Source of the DNA: Lachnospiraceae bacterium UBA7160
GTDB lineage: Bacteria; Bacillota; Clostridia; Lachnospirales; Lachnospiraceae
Length of the DNA stretch: 64,000 nucleotides
Assembly: GCA_002491565.1 (NCBI GenBank)
Contig: DKWE01000001.1
Location: 1-64,000, forward strand
Reading direction: 5' to 3'
A program made the translations under genes and the position numbers. The notes under the pieces were generated by a model. The model had not been told where the DNA came from and did not search any database. It worked only from the letters and a program-made list of their open reading frames with translations. Of the stretch, positions 25,194 to 34,475 are shown in pieces. Position 1 is the stretch's first letter. Each line of letters opens with the position of its first letter.

Positions 25194-27320
25194 TTAGCAG
25201 ATCTCCGCGCCTGACGGCATCGGCTTCTCAGGCACCATCAATGCAAGCGCTCCGTTCTCATCCTCCGCGCACAGAAGCATACCCTCTGAGAGCACTCCCG
25301 CGAGCTTTGCCGGCTTGAGGTTTACGAGTACCATGACTTTCTTTCCGACCATCTCCTCCGGCGTATAGTGCGCCTTGATCCCGGATACGATCTGCTTCAC
25401 CTGGCTTCCGATCCGTACCTGGGAGCAGAGCAGCTTACGTGACTTCTTCACTGCCTCGCAGGCAATGATCTCACCGACCTGAAACTGCAGTTTGCCAAAC
25501 TCCTCGAAGGTAATCTCCTCCTTCGGCTCGATGTCAATCACCGCCTCTTTCGCGCCATCCCCACAGCCGCAGGCACATCCGCCCTCTGCCGCCGCAGCGT
25601 CTGCACTGCCGCAGTCCTTCGCGCTGTCAGCATGGCCGCCCTTTTTCGCTGCACCATCTGCACAGCCGCAGTTTGCCGCAGTGCCATCGCCGGTCTTCGC
25701 CGCATCCGCCTGTGCGCTCGCTTCCTGCGCGTTCGCGGCTGCCTGTGCCTTCTGGATCTCCTCTGCCTTTGCAAGCACCTCTTTAATATCCTGGCGTGCG
25801 AACAGGATCTCCGGCTTCTCCGTCACCCTGGTCCCTGACTCATACAGCCCGAACCGGTCCATCTCCTCCAGCCCGCGCTTCTTCGCGCCAAGCTGCGTCA
25901 GAATCCGCTCCGAGGTCTCCGGCATAAACGGCTCCAGAAGCGCCGCGCCGATCGCGATGCTCTCTGTCAGATTGTACAATACCGTCGCCAGGCGATCCTT
26001 CTTCGCCTCATCCTTCGCAAGCGCCCACGGCATTGTCTCATCAATATATTTATTGCAGCGCTTGAACAGCGTGAATATCTCTGTAATCGCGTCCGCCACG
26101 CGCAGCTCGTCCATCTTTTTCGCAACCTTGCCGGGCACCGCAAGCGCAAGCGCCTTCAGCTCCTCATCCACCGGCTCCGCCGCGCCCGCATCGCGCACCA
26201 CGCCGCCGAAATACTTGTTCGTCATCGAGATCGTGCGATTCACAAGATTTCCCAGCGTATTCGCCAGATCGGAATTCATGCGCTCCACCATCAGCTCCCA
26301 CGAAATAACCCCGTCATTGTCAAACGGCATCTCGTGCAGCACAAAATACCGCACCGCGTCCACGCCAAAGCAGTCCACCAGGTCATCCGCATAGAGCACA
26401 TTCCCCTTCGACTTGCTCATCTTGCCATCGCCCTGCAGCAGCCACGGATGTCCGAAAATCTGCTTCGGCAGCGGCAGGCCGAGCGACATCAGAAAGATCG
26501 GCCAGTAAATTGTATGGAAACGGATGATATCCTTTCCGATCAGATGCAGGTCCGCCGGCCAGTTCTTCTGGAACTGCTCCGTGCTCTCGCCATCGCAGTC
26601 GTAGCCGATGCCCGTGATATAGTTCGTCAGCGCATCCAGCCAGACATAGACGACATGGCGGTCATCAAACGATACCGGAATGCCCCATTTAAAAGAGGTC
26701 CGGGACACACACAGATCCTGCAGGCCCGGCAGCAGGAAATTGTTCATCATCTCATTTTTCCGGGATACCGGCTGAATGAACTCCGGATGCGTGTTGATAT
26801 GCTCAATCAGGCGGTCCGCATACTTACTCATTTTGAAGAAATAAGCTTCTTCCTTTGCCGGCTTTACCTCGCGTCCGCAGTCCGGGCACTTGCCGTCTAC
26901 CAGCTGTGACTCTGTCCAGAAGGATTCGCACGGCGTGCAGTACATGCCCTCATAGGAGCCCTTGTAAATGTCTCCCTGCTCGTACATCTTCTTGAAAATC
27001 TTCTGCACCTGCGCCTCATGGTCTTCGTCGGTCGTCCGGATAAATTTGTCGTAGGACGTGTTCATCAGGTCCCAGATCCGGTGAATCTCGCCCGCTACCT
27101 TGTCCACGTGCTGCTTCGGCGTGATGCCAGCCGCCTCTGCCTTCAGCTCGATTTTCTGGCCGTGCTCGTCCGTGCCGGTCTGAAAAAATACGTCGTAGCC
27201 CTGCATCCGCTTGAAGCGCGCGATGCTGTCCGCAAGTACAATTTCATATGTGTTGCCAATGTGCGGCTTGCCGGATGCGTAAGCGATCGCAGTCGTTATA
27301 TAATACTTTGGTTTGCTCAT
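25194..27320 (-). CDS. metG: Methionyl-tRNA synthetase with a Cys-rich linker
   Basis: 708 residues. It charges tRNA-Met. The class I HIGH motif is PHIGN near residue 19, a zinc knuckle (CTPCES ... CPDCGRE) is near residues 128-150, and KMSKSKGN is near 300. A C-terminal EMAP-II/Trbp111 tRNA-binding domain occupies about 600-708. The linker before it (about 520-600) is Ala/Gly/Asp-rich with six cysteines arranged as CGC, DCG and CACGC, which is not usual for MetG. The start follows GGAG; an extended N-terminal frame (40 residues) has no site. A TTGACA promoter lies upstream; no T-box was found. Confidence 0.95.
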   Translation of the reverse strand: MSKPKYYITTAIAYASGKPHIGNTYEIVLADSIARFKRMQGYDVFFQTGTDEHGQKIELKAEAAGITPKQHVDKVAGEIHRIWDLMNTSYDKFIRTTDEDHEAQVQKIFKKMYEQGDIYKGSYEGMYCTPCESFWTESQLVDGKCPDCGREVKPAKEEAYFFKMSKYADRLIEHINTHPEFIQPVSRKNEMMNNFLLPGLQDLCVSRTSFKWGIPVSFDDRHVVYVWLDALTNYITGIGYDCDGESTEQFQKNWPADLHLIGKDIIRFHTIYWPIFLMSLGLPLPKQIFGHPWLLQGDGKMSKSKGNVLYADDLVDCFGVDAVRYFVLHEMPFDNDGVISWELMVERMNSDLANTLGNLVNRTISMTNKYFGGVVRDAGAAEPVDEELKALALAVPGKVAKKMDELRVADAITEIFTLFKRCNKYIDETMPWALAKDEAKKDRLATVLYNLTESIAIGAALLEPFMPETSERILTQLGAKKRGLEEMDRFGLYESGTRVTEKPEILFARQDIKEVLAKAEEIQKAQAAANAQEASAQADAAKTGDGTAANCGCADGAAKKGGHADSAKDCGSADAAAAEGGCACGCGDGAKEAVIDIEPKEEITFEEFGKLQFQVGEIIACEAVKKSRKLLCSQVRIGSQVKQIVSGIKAHYTPEEMVGKKVMVLVNLKPAKLAGVLSEGMLLCAEDENGALALMVPEKPMPSGAEIC

Positions 27321-27430
27321 AAAATCCTTTTCTCCTCTCTTCATGTCTTGTGTACCGTACTTGTCTGAATTCCAGCTGCTTTCTTTTCGTGAAAGTGAAT
27401 CATACTGTACACTTTTCTCTCTGGTATTAA

Positions 27431-27459
27431 AAGGTAGCACACTCGATTTTTTCTGTCAA
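27431..27459 (-). promoter_or_regulatory. metG promoter
   Basis: TTGACA (27454-27459), 17-bp spacer, TACCTT (27431-27436), reading toward metG in the gap shared with the divergent DUF885 gene. Confidence 0.55.
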
Positions 27460-27541
27460 CTAAAAACAACAATTACAGTACCGTTCTAACCTGCCAGCCG
27501 GACTCATAGAATACAGAAACGCGTCTGTCTGGGGTTTTGTC

Positions 27542-29644
27542 ATGTCTCGCTTTTTATCACGGTTTACTGTAAGGAAACGTATCCTGATTGGAATACTGGT
27601 GATCGCTGCCGTCCTGTGCACGGTCTTGCGGGGAGCGGGGCTTCCGCTGACGGAGGCGCAGCGGTTTGACCGTTTCGCAAAGGATATCTTCTGCGCGGAG
27701 CTCGGGGGCAATACGCTGAATCTTCATTATACAGTCTCAAAGCCTGAGGAATATGGGCTGGAAAACTGCACACCCTCGCTCGGAGATGGCAGCCTGCCAA
27801 GCCGGATGCTTTCTTTCGCCGCCTGTGAAAATTATCTGTCCCAGCTAGACAAATTTCAGTTTCATAAGCTCACGGACAGCCAACAGCTCACCAGTGAAAT
27901 CTTCCGGGAGCATCTGGAAACAGAGCTGTCTGCCTCCTCGCTTCTGCTCTATGACGAGCCGCTCGGACCGACCATCGGCATCCAGGCACAGCTCCCGGTG
28001 CTGCTTGCGGAGTATGCATTTATCACAAAGGGAGATATCGAAGATTATCTTGCCCTGCTTTCCCAGGTGCCGGACTACTTCGCCTCCCTTCTTTCCTTTG
28101 AGCGCGATAAGGCTGCAGCCGGACTGTTTATGTCCGACGCAAACGCACGCGCGGTCATCCGCCAGTGCAGAGAGTTCATTCAAAATCCGGAAAGAAATTA
28201 CCTGATCACAATTTTTAATGAGAAGATAGACGCAGTCACAAACCTGACGGTGGATGAAAAGATTGCCTACAAGGACCGCAGTCAGAAGACGGTCCTCAGC
28301 TATGTCATTCCGGCCTATCAATCGCTCGCTGACGGACTCACTTCCTTACTCGGCAGCGGAAAAAACGAGATGGGACTGTCCTATTTCCCGCAGGGGCGTG
28401 ACTACTATGAGTATCTTGTCCGCTCTACAGTCGGAGACAGCCGTTCCATCCCCGAGATCGAAGAAGCCATCAAACAGCAGATGGTCGCGGACTTTCAGGC
28501 AGCCAGCGAACTGGCGCGTCAGGCGGCGCCAAACGCAGGAAGTTCAACAACTGACAGCACAACCGCCGCAGACAACACAACTGCCGCTAACAATACTGCC
28601 TCCGCAGATGGCACAGCATCTGCAAGCGGCATGACCAATGCATATGGCCTGCCTGCTGCAAACGCCATGTTCAACACCTATAGCCTGCCTGCCGCAAACA
28701 GCATAGCCAACACATATGGTCTGCCTGCCGCAAACGCTATGTTCAACACCTATAGTTCGGCTGCTGCAAGCAACCTGGTCACAGCAGACGGCATGGCTCT
28801 TGCGCGCAGTATGGCTTCAGCGGATGATACAGCGGCCTCAGACACCGGAATCATCACTGCCGACTCCGACCCGGCAGCCATGCTCAAGGACCTCCGGGCG
28901 CGGATTGCAGCAGACTTTCCGGAAGCCCCTTCCGTCTCATGCGAGGTCAAGTACGTCCACGACTCGCTTAAGGACTACTTAAGCCCTGCCTTTTACCTGA
29001 CGCCTACCATCGACCGCTACACACAGAATGTGATTTACATCAATCCAGCCAGCCGCTATACCGGCGTGACACTCTACACAACGCTCGCGCACGAGGGCTA
29101 TCCGGGACACCTGTATCAGACCGTCTTCTTCCAGTCACAGTCCCCCGACCTGCTGCGATGCATCCTCAACACAGGCGGCTATACGGAGGGCTGGGCGACC
29201 TACGTCGAAATGTATGCCTACTCTCTCTGGCAGCCAAACCCGCAGCAGGCGGCGCTGGAGCAGAAAAACCGTTCCTTCACGCTCGGTCTTGCCTCCCTGC
29301 TCGACATCGGCATCCACTACCGCGGCTACTCTCTCGCAGAGGTCAGCGCCTTTCTGGAAAAGCTCGGCTTCAGCTCCGGCACCGCCTCTGACCTCTACCA
29401 GAGCATTCTGCAGGCGCCCGCAAACTACCTGCAGTACTATGTCGGCTACCTGAACTTCCTGTCCCTGCGCGACGAAGTCCAGACACAGCTCGGCAACCGC
29501 TTCACCCTCAGAGACTTTCACACCGCCGTCCTAAAAACCGGCCCGGCCCCCTTCCCGATCCTGCGCAAGTACGTTTTCCGGGAGCTCGGCCTGCCATGGG
29601 AGGAAGAGACAGAAAGTACTGCTTCTTTAGAGAACGCCGATTAA
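27542..29644 (+). CDS. DUF885 membrane-anchored metallopeptidase-like protein with internal repeats
   Basis: 700 residues. One N-terminal membrane helix (residues 13-32) anchors it or is a signal. DUF885 proteins carry a zinc-peptidase-like HExxxxH site, here HEGYPGH at 517-523 with GGYTEGWATY as the third-ligand region, so the active site looks intact. Residues about 325-440 are an inserted Thr/Ala/Asn-rich region that includes four 12-residue repeats (28637-28780) and interrupts the domain. The ribosome site is weak. A perfect 13-bp hairpin terminator lies 110 bp after the stop. Confidence 0.85.
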   Translation: MSRFLSRFTVRKRILIGILVIAAVLCTVLRGAGLPLTEAQRFDRFAKDIFCAELGGNTLNLHYTVSKPEEYGLENCTPSLGDGSLPSRMLSFAACENYLSQLDKFQFHKLTDSQQLTSEIFREHLETELSASSLLLYDEPLGPTIGIQAQLPVLLAEYAFITKGDIEDYLALLSQVPDYFASLLSFERDKAAAGLFMSDANARAVIRQCREFIQNPERNYLITIFNEKIDAVTNLTVDEKIAYKDRSQKTVLSYVIPAYQSLADGLTSLLGSGKNEMGLSYFPQGRDYYEYLVRSTVGDSRSIPEIEEAIKQQMVADFQAASELARQAAPNAGSSTTDSTTAADNTTAANNTASADGTASASGMTNAYGLPAANAMFNTYSLPAANSIANTYGLPAANAMFNTYSSAAASNLVTADGMALARSMASADDTAASDTGIITADSDPAAMLKDLRARIAADFPEAPSVSCEVKYVHDSLKDYLSPAFYLTPTIDRYTQNVIYINPASRYTGVTLYTTLAHEGYPGHLYQTVFFQSQSPDLLRCILNTGGYTEGWATYVEMYAYSLWQPNPQQAALEQKNRSFTLGLASLLDIGIHYRGYSLAEVSAFLEKLGFSSGTASDLYQSILQAPANYLQYYVGYLNFLSLRDEVQTQLGNRFTLRDFHTAVLKTGPAPFPILRKYVFRELGLPWEEETESTASLENAD
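28637..28780 (+). repeat. Four in-frame 36-bp tandem repeats in the DUF885 gene
   Basis: Units start at 28637, 28673, 28709 and 28745. Each encodes a variant of N-T-Y-S-L-P-A-A-N-x-M-F. Units 1 and 3 are nearly alike, as are 2 and 4 at their starts, suggesting a 72-bp duplication. Confidence 0.85.
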
Positions 29645-29647
29645 AGC

Positions 29648-29734
29648 GTTTCCTGAACCGGATTTGCGCTGCAAAGCAGCGGTTTCCCCTTGCAAATCCG
29701 TGTGCCTCCGACAAAGGTTCCGGGGGGCGGAAAC
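29648..29734. repeat. Nested inverted repeats downstream of the DUF885 gene
   Basis: Three pairs nest inside each other: GTTTCC (29648) with GGAAAC (29729), GAACC (29655) with GGTTC (29716), and CGGATTTGC (29659) with GCAAATCCG (29692). A GCTGC-aaa-GCAGC hairpin is inside. It could be a structured 3' RNA or a small mobile palindrome. Confidence 0.5.
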
Positions 29735-29757
29735 TGGATGCCAATCACTGTAAAGCA

Positions 29758-29822
29758 AAGAATATCCCGTAGAATTCCATGCTTTCTACAGCATAGTTCT
29801 CCACGGGATATTCTTATTTTTC
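29758..29822 (+). terminator. Terminator after the DUF885 gene
   Basis: Perfect 13-bp arms AAGAATATCCCGT (29758-29770) and ACGGGATATTCTT (29803-29815), then ATTTTT. An inner ATGCT/AGCAT stem is also present. It may act on both strands and so also close the yesN transcript. Confidence 0.75.
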
Positions 29823-30050
29823 CCCACATTGCCCACTCATGTACTAAGCGTGTTTGAAAAATCATTCCTACCATCTGCACGCCCCACTTTGCGTGATATT
29901 TCAGACAAACAGCACTGCCTATCTGGCCATCTGCCACGTTGTCATCCGTCGACACTGCCACCGCTCCGCAGCACAATTTTCTATCAACATAGCTGCTGAG
30001 CAAAGCGATGCGATGGCATTCTCGGTCAATCAAGCCTATTTCCATGAGAT

Positions 30051-31628
30051 TTACTTATCTGCTCCAGCTTTCCGATAATCCTGAGGCGTATACCCGGTCT
30101 CCTTTTTAAACAGCCGCGTAAAATAAGAATAATTCCCATACCCCACCCGGTCTGCAACGGTATTCACAGGAAGCATCGTATCTCTGAGCATCTGCTTTGC
30201 CATTCTGATCCTCACCTGAATCAGATAATTATTTACAGAAATATTCATCTCATTCTTAAAGATTCTGGCCGCATAGTCCGCATTCAGATATACAACATTC
30301 GCCAGGTCATTTCTGCTCAGATCCATCTGATAATTCTGTTCAATATAATCTCTGATCTTTTCTGTCACAGATTTCTTCGAATTCGCAAATGCCAGATACT
30401 CACAGGCGGTCCGCACCATATAATGCAGATACAATCCGGCATTCTCCAGCCCGTCCAGGGAGCATCTCCGGAGCGCTTCGTATCCGGACCCTGAAAAAAG
30501 TTTATGGGCCAAAACTCCCTTGTCCTTTAAATAAGCAAAAATCAACTGGTCTACATCCAGCAGAAAAGGTTCCACCATCTCTCTTCTCAGGCACCCCTTT
30601 TTCTTCAAAAGCTGAAAATATCCTTCCGCTACCTCAACAAACTGATCTGCCTTCTGCTGTTCCAGACAGGTTTCCAGCCTGTCATAAGGCGCCAGAAGTG
30701 CCGGAGACTGCACACGCTCCGAAACCCTCTCCACAACAAAACTTCCCCCGTTTTCCTCCCCAATCTCACGCGCAAGCTCCTGCATCTGTACCAGGACATC
30801 GGGAAAATCATCCAGAACAAACTTGCGGGAAACATCAAACCGGAAATGAAACTGATATTCCCGCTCCAGATTTCCAATCCAGATTTCCGCGAGCTCCTGT
30901 ACCGGAACCGCGCGGCCTGTCTCATCACAGGAAAAGACAGCAGCAAACTGGGGCCCCTCCTCCCTGCATACAAAGATCGTTTCCAAAGAAACATCCCCTG
31001 CTTCCTTTTCGAACTCCAGAAAATGGGCCTGCAGCTGAGCCAGAAAATCTGTCCTGTCCTTCAGCAATGAGTAAATATGATTCTCCTGCATCCGATAGGA
31101 AAAGCAGGTGATCCGAAGCATGAAAAAAGATTCGGTCCCGGAATACGGGGATTCCGTCCGGACATTTCCATAGAACTTTTGCCAGAAGTGGCTGCAAAGC
31201 TGCCTTCTGTGATCCTCCAGTAAAATCCCTTTTTTTCCTGCTCTCCCGCTCTGATCCTTTTCAATTTTCCTGACTGCTTTTCTGATAATAAAAGAAAACT
31301 TATCAAATTCAATTGGCTTCAGGCAATAATCAAAGCTCTGCAGCGCGATTGCTTTCTGTGCATAGTGAAAATCCGCATGATTCGTAAGGAATATGGCAGT
31401 TGTCTCCATTCCCTCTGAGCGCGCCCAGGACAAAAGATCCAGACCGCTTCCTTTTGGCATCTCGATATCCGTAATCAACAGGGAAATATCCTGCTCCTGC
31501 AAGATCTTCTGCGCCTGTGAAAGGCTATATGCAACATACAATTTCGTAATGCCAAGCTCCTCCCAGTCTACCTTTTTCTGCAATGCTCCTATCACAAACC
31601 GATCATCATCCACCAATAATGCATTCAT
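30051..31628 (-). CDS. YesN-type response regulator with AraC DNA-binding domain
   Basis: 525 residues. The receiver domain (1-120) has DDD at 7-9 and phospho-acceptor Asp54 in LLITDIEMP. A long middle region links to an AraC/XylS helix-turn-helix pair (about 425-522: MDLSRNDLANVVYLNADYAARIF and VNTVADRVGYGNYSYFTRLFKKETG). These regulators activate sugar-import operons. It is transcribed after the YesM-like kinase, 4 bp away. The start follows GGGGATG; the frame extends into the kinase gene without a better site. The probable target is the divergent permease operon. Confidence 0.93.
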   Translation of the reverse strand: MNALLVDDDRFVIGALQKKVDWEELGITKLYVAYSLSQAQKILQEQDISLLITDIEMPKGSGLDLLSWARSEGMETTAIFLTNHADFHYAQKAIALQSFDYCLKPIEFDKFSFIIRKAVRKIEKDQSGRAGKKGILLEDHRRQLCSHFWQKFYGNVRTESPYSGTESFFMLRITCFSYRMQENHIYSLLKDRTDFLAQLQAHFLEFEKEAGDVSLETIFVCREEGPQFAAVFSCDETGRAVPVQELAEIWIGNLEREYQFHFRFDVSRKFVLDDFPDVLVQMQELAREIGEENGGSFVVERVSERVQSPALLAPYDRLETCLEQQKADQFVEVAEGYFQLLKKKGCLRREMVEPFLLDVDQLIFAYLKDKGVLAHKLFSGSGYEALRRCSLDGLENAGLYLHYMVRTACEYLAFANSKKSVTEKIRDYIEQNYQMDLSRNDLANVVYLNADYAARIFKNEMNISVNNYLIQVRIRMAKQMLRDTMLPVNTVADRVGYGNYSYFTRLFKKETGYTPQDYRKAGADK

Positions 31629-31632
31629 CTTT

Positions 31633-33333
31633 TCATCCCCTGTTACTTTTCGGCGGTATTTTGGGAAGCACAAGCTTCACAAGTGCTCCGCCCTCCGGTA
31701 TATTTTCAAATTGTATCGAATAATTATTTTCATACAAAAGCTTCAGTCTCTGCATCACATTTGTAATTCCCACATGGGTACCGTCCGGCTGGATTAAGGA
31801 TTGTCCATGCATCAGCTTTTTCAGAACCTCCTCCGGAAAACCACTTCCTGTATTCATGACCTCAATCTTCAGCCACTCCATCCCTTCCTCCCAAAACTCC
31901 TCTACGCCAAGACGGATCAGGATCGCTTCCTCCGGAGAAACCGCATGCTTCACTGCATTTTCCACAAAGGTCTGAAGTACCAGCGAGGGAATCTCTGCCC
32001 CTGAGATATCCCCTTCCACCTGGCATTCATAGGAAAATACATCTCCGTACCGCAGCTTTGATATGGAAAGATAATATTCAATATGTCTGATCTCTTCCTC
32101 AAGACTCACATAGTTCCCATGATTCTGCAATAAGTAGCGCAGATACTTCGCGGTAGCCAGGCTCATTTCTTCCGCTTCCTTATAATTCTGCGTTTGCACC
32201 ATACTGTTAATGGTAGTCAGACAATTCAGATAAAAATGCGGACGGATCTGCAGCCGCATAAAGTCCAGTTCAATCTCCTTTTTTTCCAGCTCCTTTTCAT
32301 AAATATGGATCTTCAGCTTTTTAATTTCCCTCATCAGGTTTTTAAATTGCTCATTTGCCTGTTCCAGTTCTATGATATTGCTGCTCTGCAGATTCAGAAT
32401 ATCCGATTCCTCATTAATCATAGAAAGATTCTGAGAAAATTCCCGGATCGGACGAATCACCCTTCGATTCATGTACAGCAGCACGACACACAGCAGCCCT
32501 ATGATCACCACTGCAGCCGCTACCACTACCAGCTGAACCAGGATAATCGTCTGAGAAATGCTGAATCTGCTCATATATACATGGAGCTGTATGGGGAGAC
32601 TGTTTTTCTCCGCCTCATAATCCAGGAGAAAGAAATCTGGTTCCCGCCCCGGATTTTCCCGGAAGATCTCCTTTTCGCGAATATAATAATCCTGCCTGTC
32701 CACTCTCAGCCAGATATATCCCTGCTTTCCGAGATTCATGCTGAGCAGCGGCGCTACCAGATCTTCTATATTGATCTGACACAGGAGCGTACAGGGACCA
32801 TAAGTAATCATATAGTAGAGAAATGTACTATCCTCCAGCTCCAGGACATTCCACTGAAAGCTGGAACGGGTTCCTCTTAAGATCCGCTCCTGATAGTATT
32901 CCCTGATTTTCTTATACTGCGGATAACTAACCATCAAAGGCGAACAATTTACAAAGAAATCATTATTTGCAATATACAAATAATATTGAAACGCATTCGA
33001 TGAGATGGATTGAAAAATCGTAACCCGTTTTGAAAAATCCTCCCGATATTTATTCCATTCATATTCATTCTGGGTTGACTGCATGGAAAGCAATGTATTT
33101 TCGTGCAGTACCGACCAGGTGATAAACTGCTTCACAGCGTCAAAATTATTTTCCAGGCTGTCCAGATACATCTCCATTACTTCATCCGCACGTTCCAGAG
33201 ATTCCCTTGAGGCGGTATGGCTTGCCAGCATACTCGCACCGATATTTAAAACGAGCACAGGAATCAGGATCATCATTAAAATTCTGGCATTTCTCTGAAT
33301 CGAATACATAGGATATTTCCGGTGTTTGTTCAT
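31633..33333 (-). CDS. YesM-type sensor histidine kinase
   Basis: 566 residues. Two membrane helices (about 18-38 and 272-296) enclose an extracellular sensing domain; a HAMP linker follows, then the phospho-acceptor His in IRPHFYLNCL (near 370), N-box VENAVKHAV and a compact G-box GTHVGITN. This is the LytS/YesM His-kinase class that senses extracellular sugars or their binding proteins. First gene of the pair with YesN. The ATG follows GGAGGAG. It faces the sugar importer across a 217-bp gap. Confidence 0.93.
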   Translation of the reverse strand: MNKHRKYPMYSIQRNARILMMILIPVLVLNIGASMLASHTASRESLERADEVMEMYLDSLENNFDAVKQFITWSVLHENTLLSMQSTQNEYEWNKYREDFSKRVTIFQSISSNAFQYYLYIANNDFFVNCSPLMVSYPQYKKIREYYQERILRGTRSSFQWNVLELEDSTFLYYMITYGPCTLLCQINIEDLVAPLLSMNLGKQGYIWLRVDRQDYYIREKEIFRENPGREPDFFLLDYEAEKNSLPIQLHVYMSRFSISQTIILVQLVVVAAAVVIIGLLCVVLLYMNRRVIRPIREFSQNLSMINEESDILNLQSSNIIELEQANEQFKNLMREIKKLKIHIYEKELEKKEIELDFMRLQIRPHFYLNCLTTINSMVQTQNYKEAEEMSLATAKYLRYLLQNHGNYVSLEEEIRHIEYYLSISKLRYGDVFSYECQVEGDISGAEIPSLVLQTFVENAVKHAVSPEEAILIRLGVEEFWEEGMEWLKIEVMNTGSGFPEEVLKKLMHGQSLIQPDGTHVGITNVMQRLKLLYENNYSIQFENIPEGGALVKLVLPKIPPKSNRG

Positions 33334-33400
33334 ACATTTCTCCTCCCTGGCTTACTATAGCATTTTCCGGGTCGGAACTCTAGCAATATTCGTATTTTTC

Positions 33401-33478
33401 ATCCGGAAAAGTACGAAAAGTGACAGTCCCTCCCTTATTTTCCATGATAGAATCCGAAAAGTAGCATTCTCTTTTCGG
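33401..33478. promoter_or_regulatory. Repeated motifs in the yesM / sugar-importer divergent promoter region
   Basis: CCGGAAAAGTA (33403-33413) and CCGAAAAGTA (33454-33463) are direct copies about 50 bp apart. CGAAAAGT occurs again at 33414. The second copy pairs with CTTTTCGG (33471-33478) as a perfect 8-bp inverted repeat with a 9-bp centre. Candidate YesN sites. A TAATAT -10-like box near 33513 faces the importer. Confidence 0.5.
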
Positions 33479-33550
33479 TATATTGCTATATTTTTCTTTT
33501 CAATTTCGCTAATATATAGGCATCATTACAAAAGGAGAAGGTGAGTACAT

Positions 33551-34462
33551 GTGAAAAAGAAAACGATCTCACAGCAACTGAAAAAGAGCATGCCGCTCTA
33601 CCTGCTACTGCTTCCATCCTTCCTGCTGCTGATCTGCTTCAGCTATCTTCCCATGAGCGGACTGCTTATGGCCTTTCAGGATTATCGGCCGGCTTTAGGG
33701 CTGACCGGAAGCAAATGGGTAGGATTGGCCAACTTCCGGCAGTTCTTCCATTCTTACCAGTTCAAGCTGACAATCCGCAATACTCTGGTCATCAGCCTGT
33801 ATGGAATTCTGGTAGGATTTCCTCTGCCGATTCTTCTTGCTCTCATCTGCAACCAAATGCGGGCACAGCGTTTTAAGAAGGTTTTTCAGGTCATTACCTA
33901 CCTGCCCCACTTTATTTCTACCATGGTCATGTGTGGTATGATCCTGATCTTCCTTTCTCCCAGCGTTGGAATCATCAGCCATATGCTTGGGAAGCTGGGA
34001 ATCGAAATGCCAAACGTCCTGGCGAGTGCTTCGGCCTTTCCAAGTGTCTACGTGTGGACCGATGTCTGGCAGAATCTCGGCTGGGACAGTATTATTTATC
34101 TGGCTGCACTATCCGGAATTGATCCTACCTATTACGAAGCCGCGACCATGGACGGCGCCAGCCGTCTGCAGAAGATGTTCTACATCGATCTGCCCCTGCT
34201 TCTGCCCACTGCGATGATCCTTTTGATCCTCCGTGCGGGCAATATCCTGAGCATCGGATTTGAGAAGGTATTTCTGCTGCAGAATACTATGAACATGATG
34301 GGAAGCGAAATTATTTCCACCTACGTCTATAAGCTTGGTCTTGTAAACCAGCAATACAGCCTGTCCACCGCCGTAGGTCTTTTTAACACCGTAGTCAACG
34401 TTCTGGTACTGCTTCTTGTAAACCAGATTTCAAAGAAGCTCACGGATAGCAGCTTAATTTAG
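33551..34462 (+). CDS. CUT1 sugar ABC transporter permease (LplB type)
   Basis: 303 residues, six membrane helices, with the EAA loop as YYEAATMDGASRLQKMFYIDLPLLLP. LplB/UgpA-like permeases pair with a YtcP-like partner to import oligosaccharides captured by a binding protein. The start is a GTG after GAAGGTGA. It heads an operon with a second permease, a binding protein and a GH31 enzyme. No ATPase gene is included, so a shared MsmX-like ATPase must serve it. Confidence 0.93.
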   Translation: MKKKTISQQLKKSMPLYLLLLPSFLLLICFSYLPMSGLLMAFQDYRPALGLTGSKWVGLANFRQFFHSYQFKLTIRNTLVISLYGILVGFPLPILLALICNQMRAQRFKKVFQVITYLPHFISTMVMCGMILIFLSPSVGIISHMLGKLGIEMPNVLASASAFPSVYVWTDVWQNLGWDSIIYLAALSGIDPTYYEAATMDGASRLQKMFYIDLPLLLPTAMILLILRAGNILSIGFEKVFLLQNTMNMMGSEIISTYVYKLGLVNQQYSLSTAVGLFNTVVNVLVLLLVNQISKKLTDSSLI

Positions 34463-34475
34463 AGGAGGACCGACC

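Noticed and set aside
27321..27541. T-box leader before metG
   Set aside because: No AGGGTGGNACCGCG box or terminator pair is present; only a simple promoter was found.
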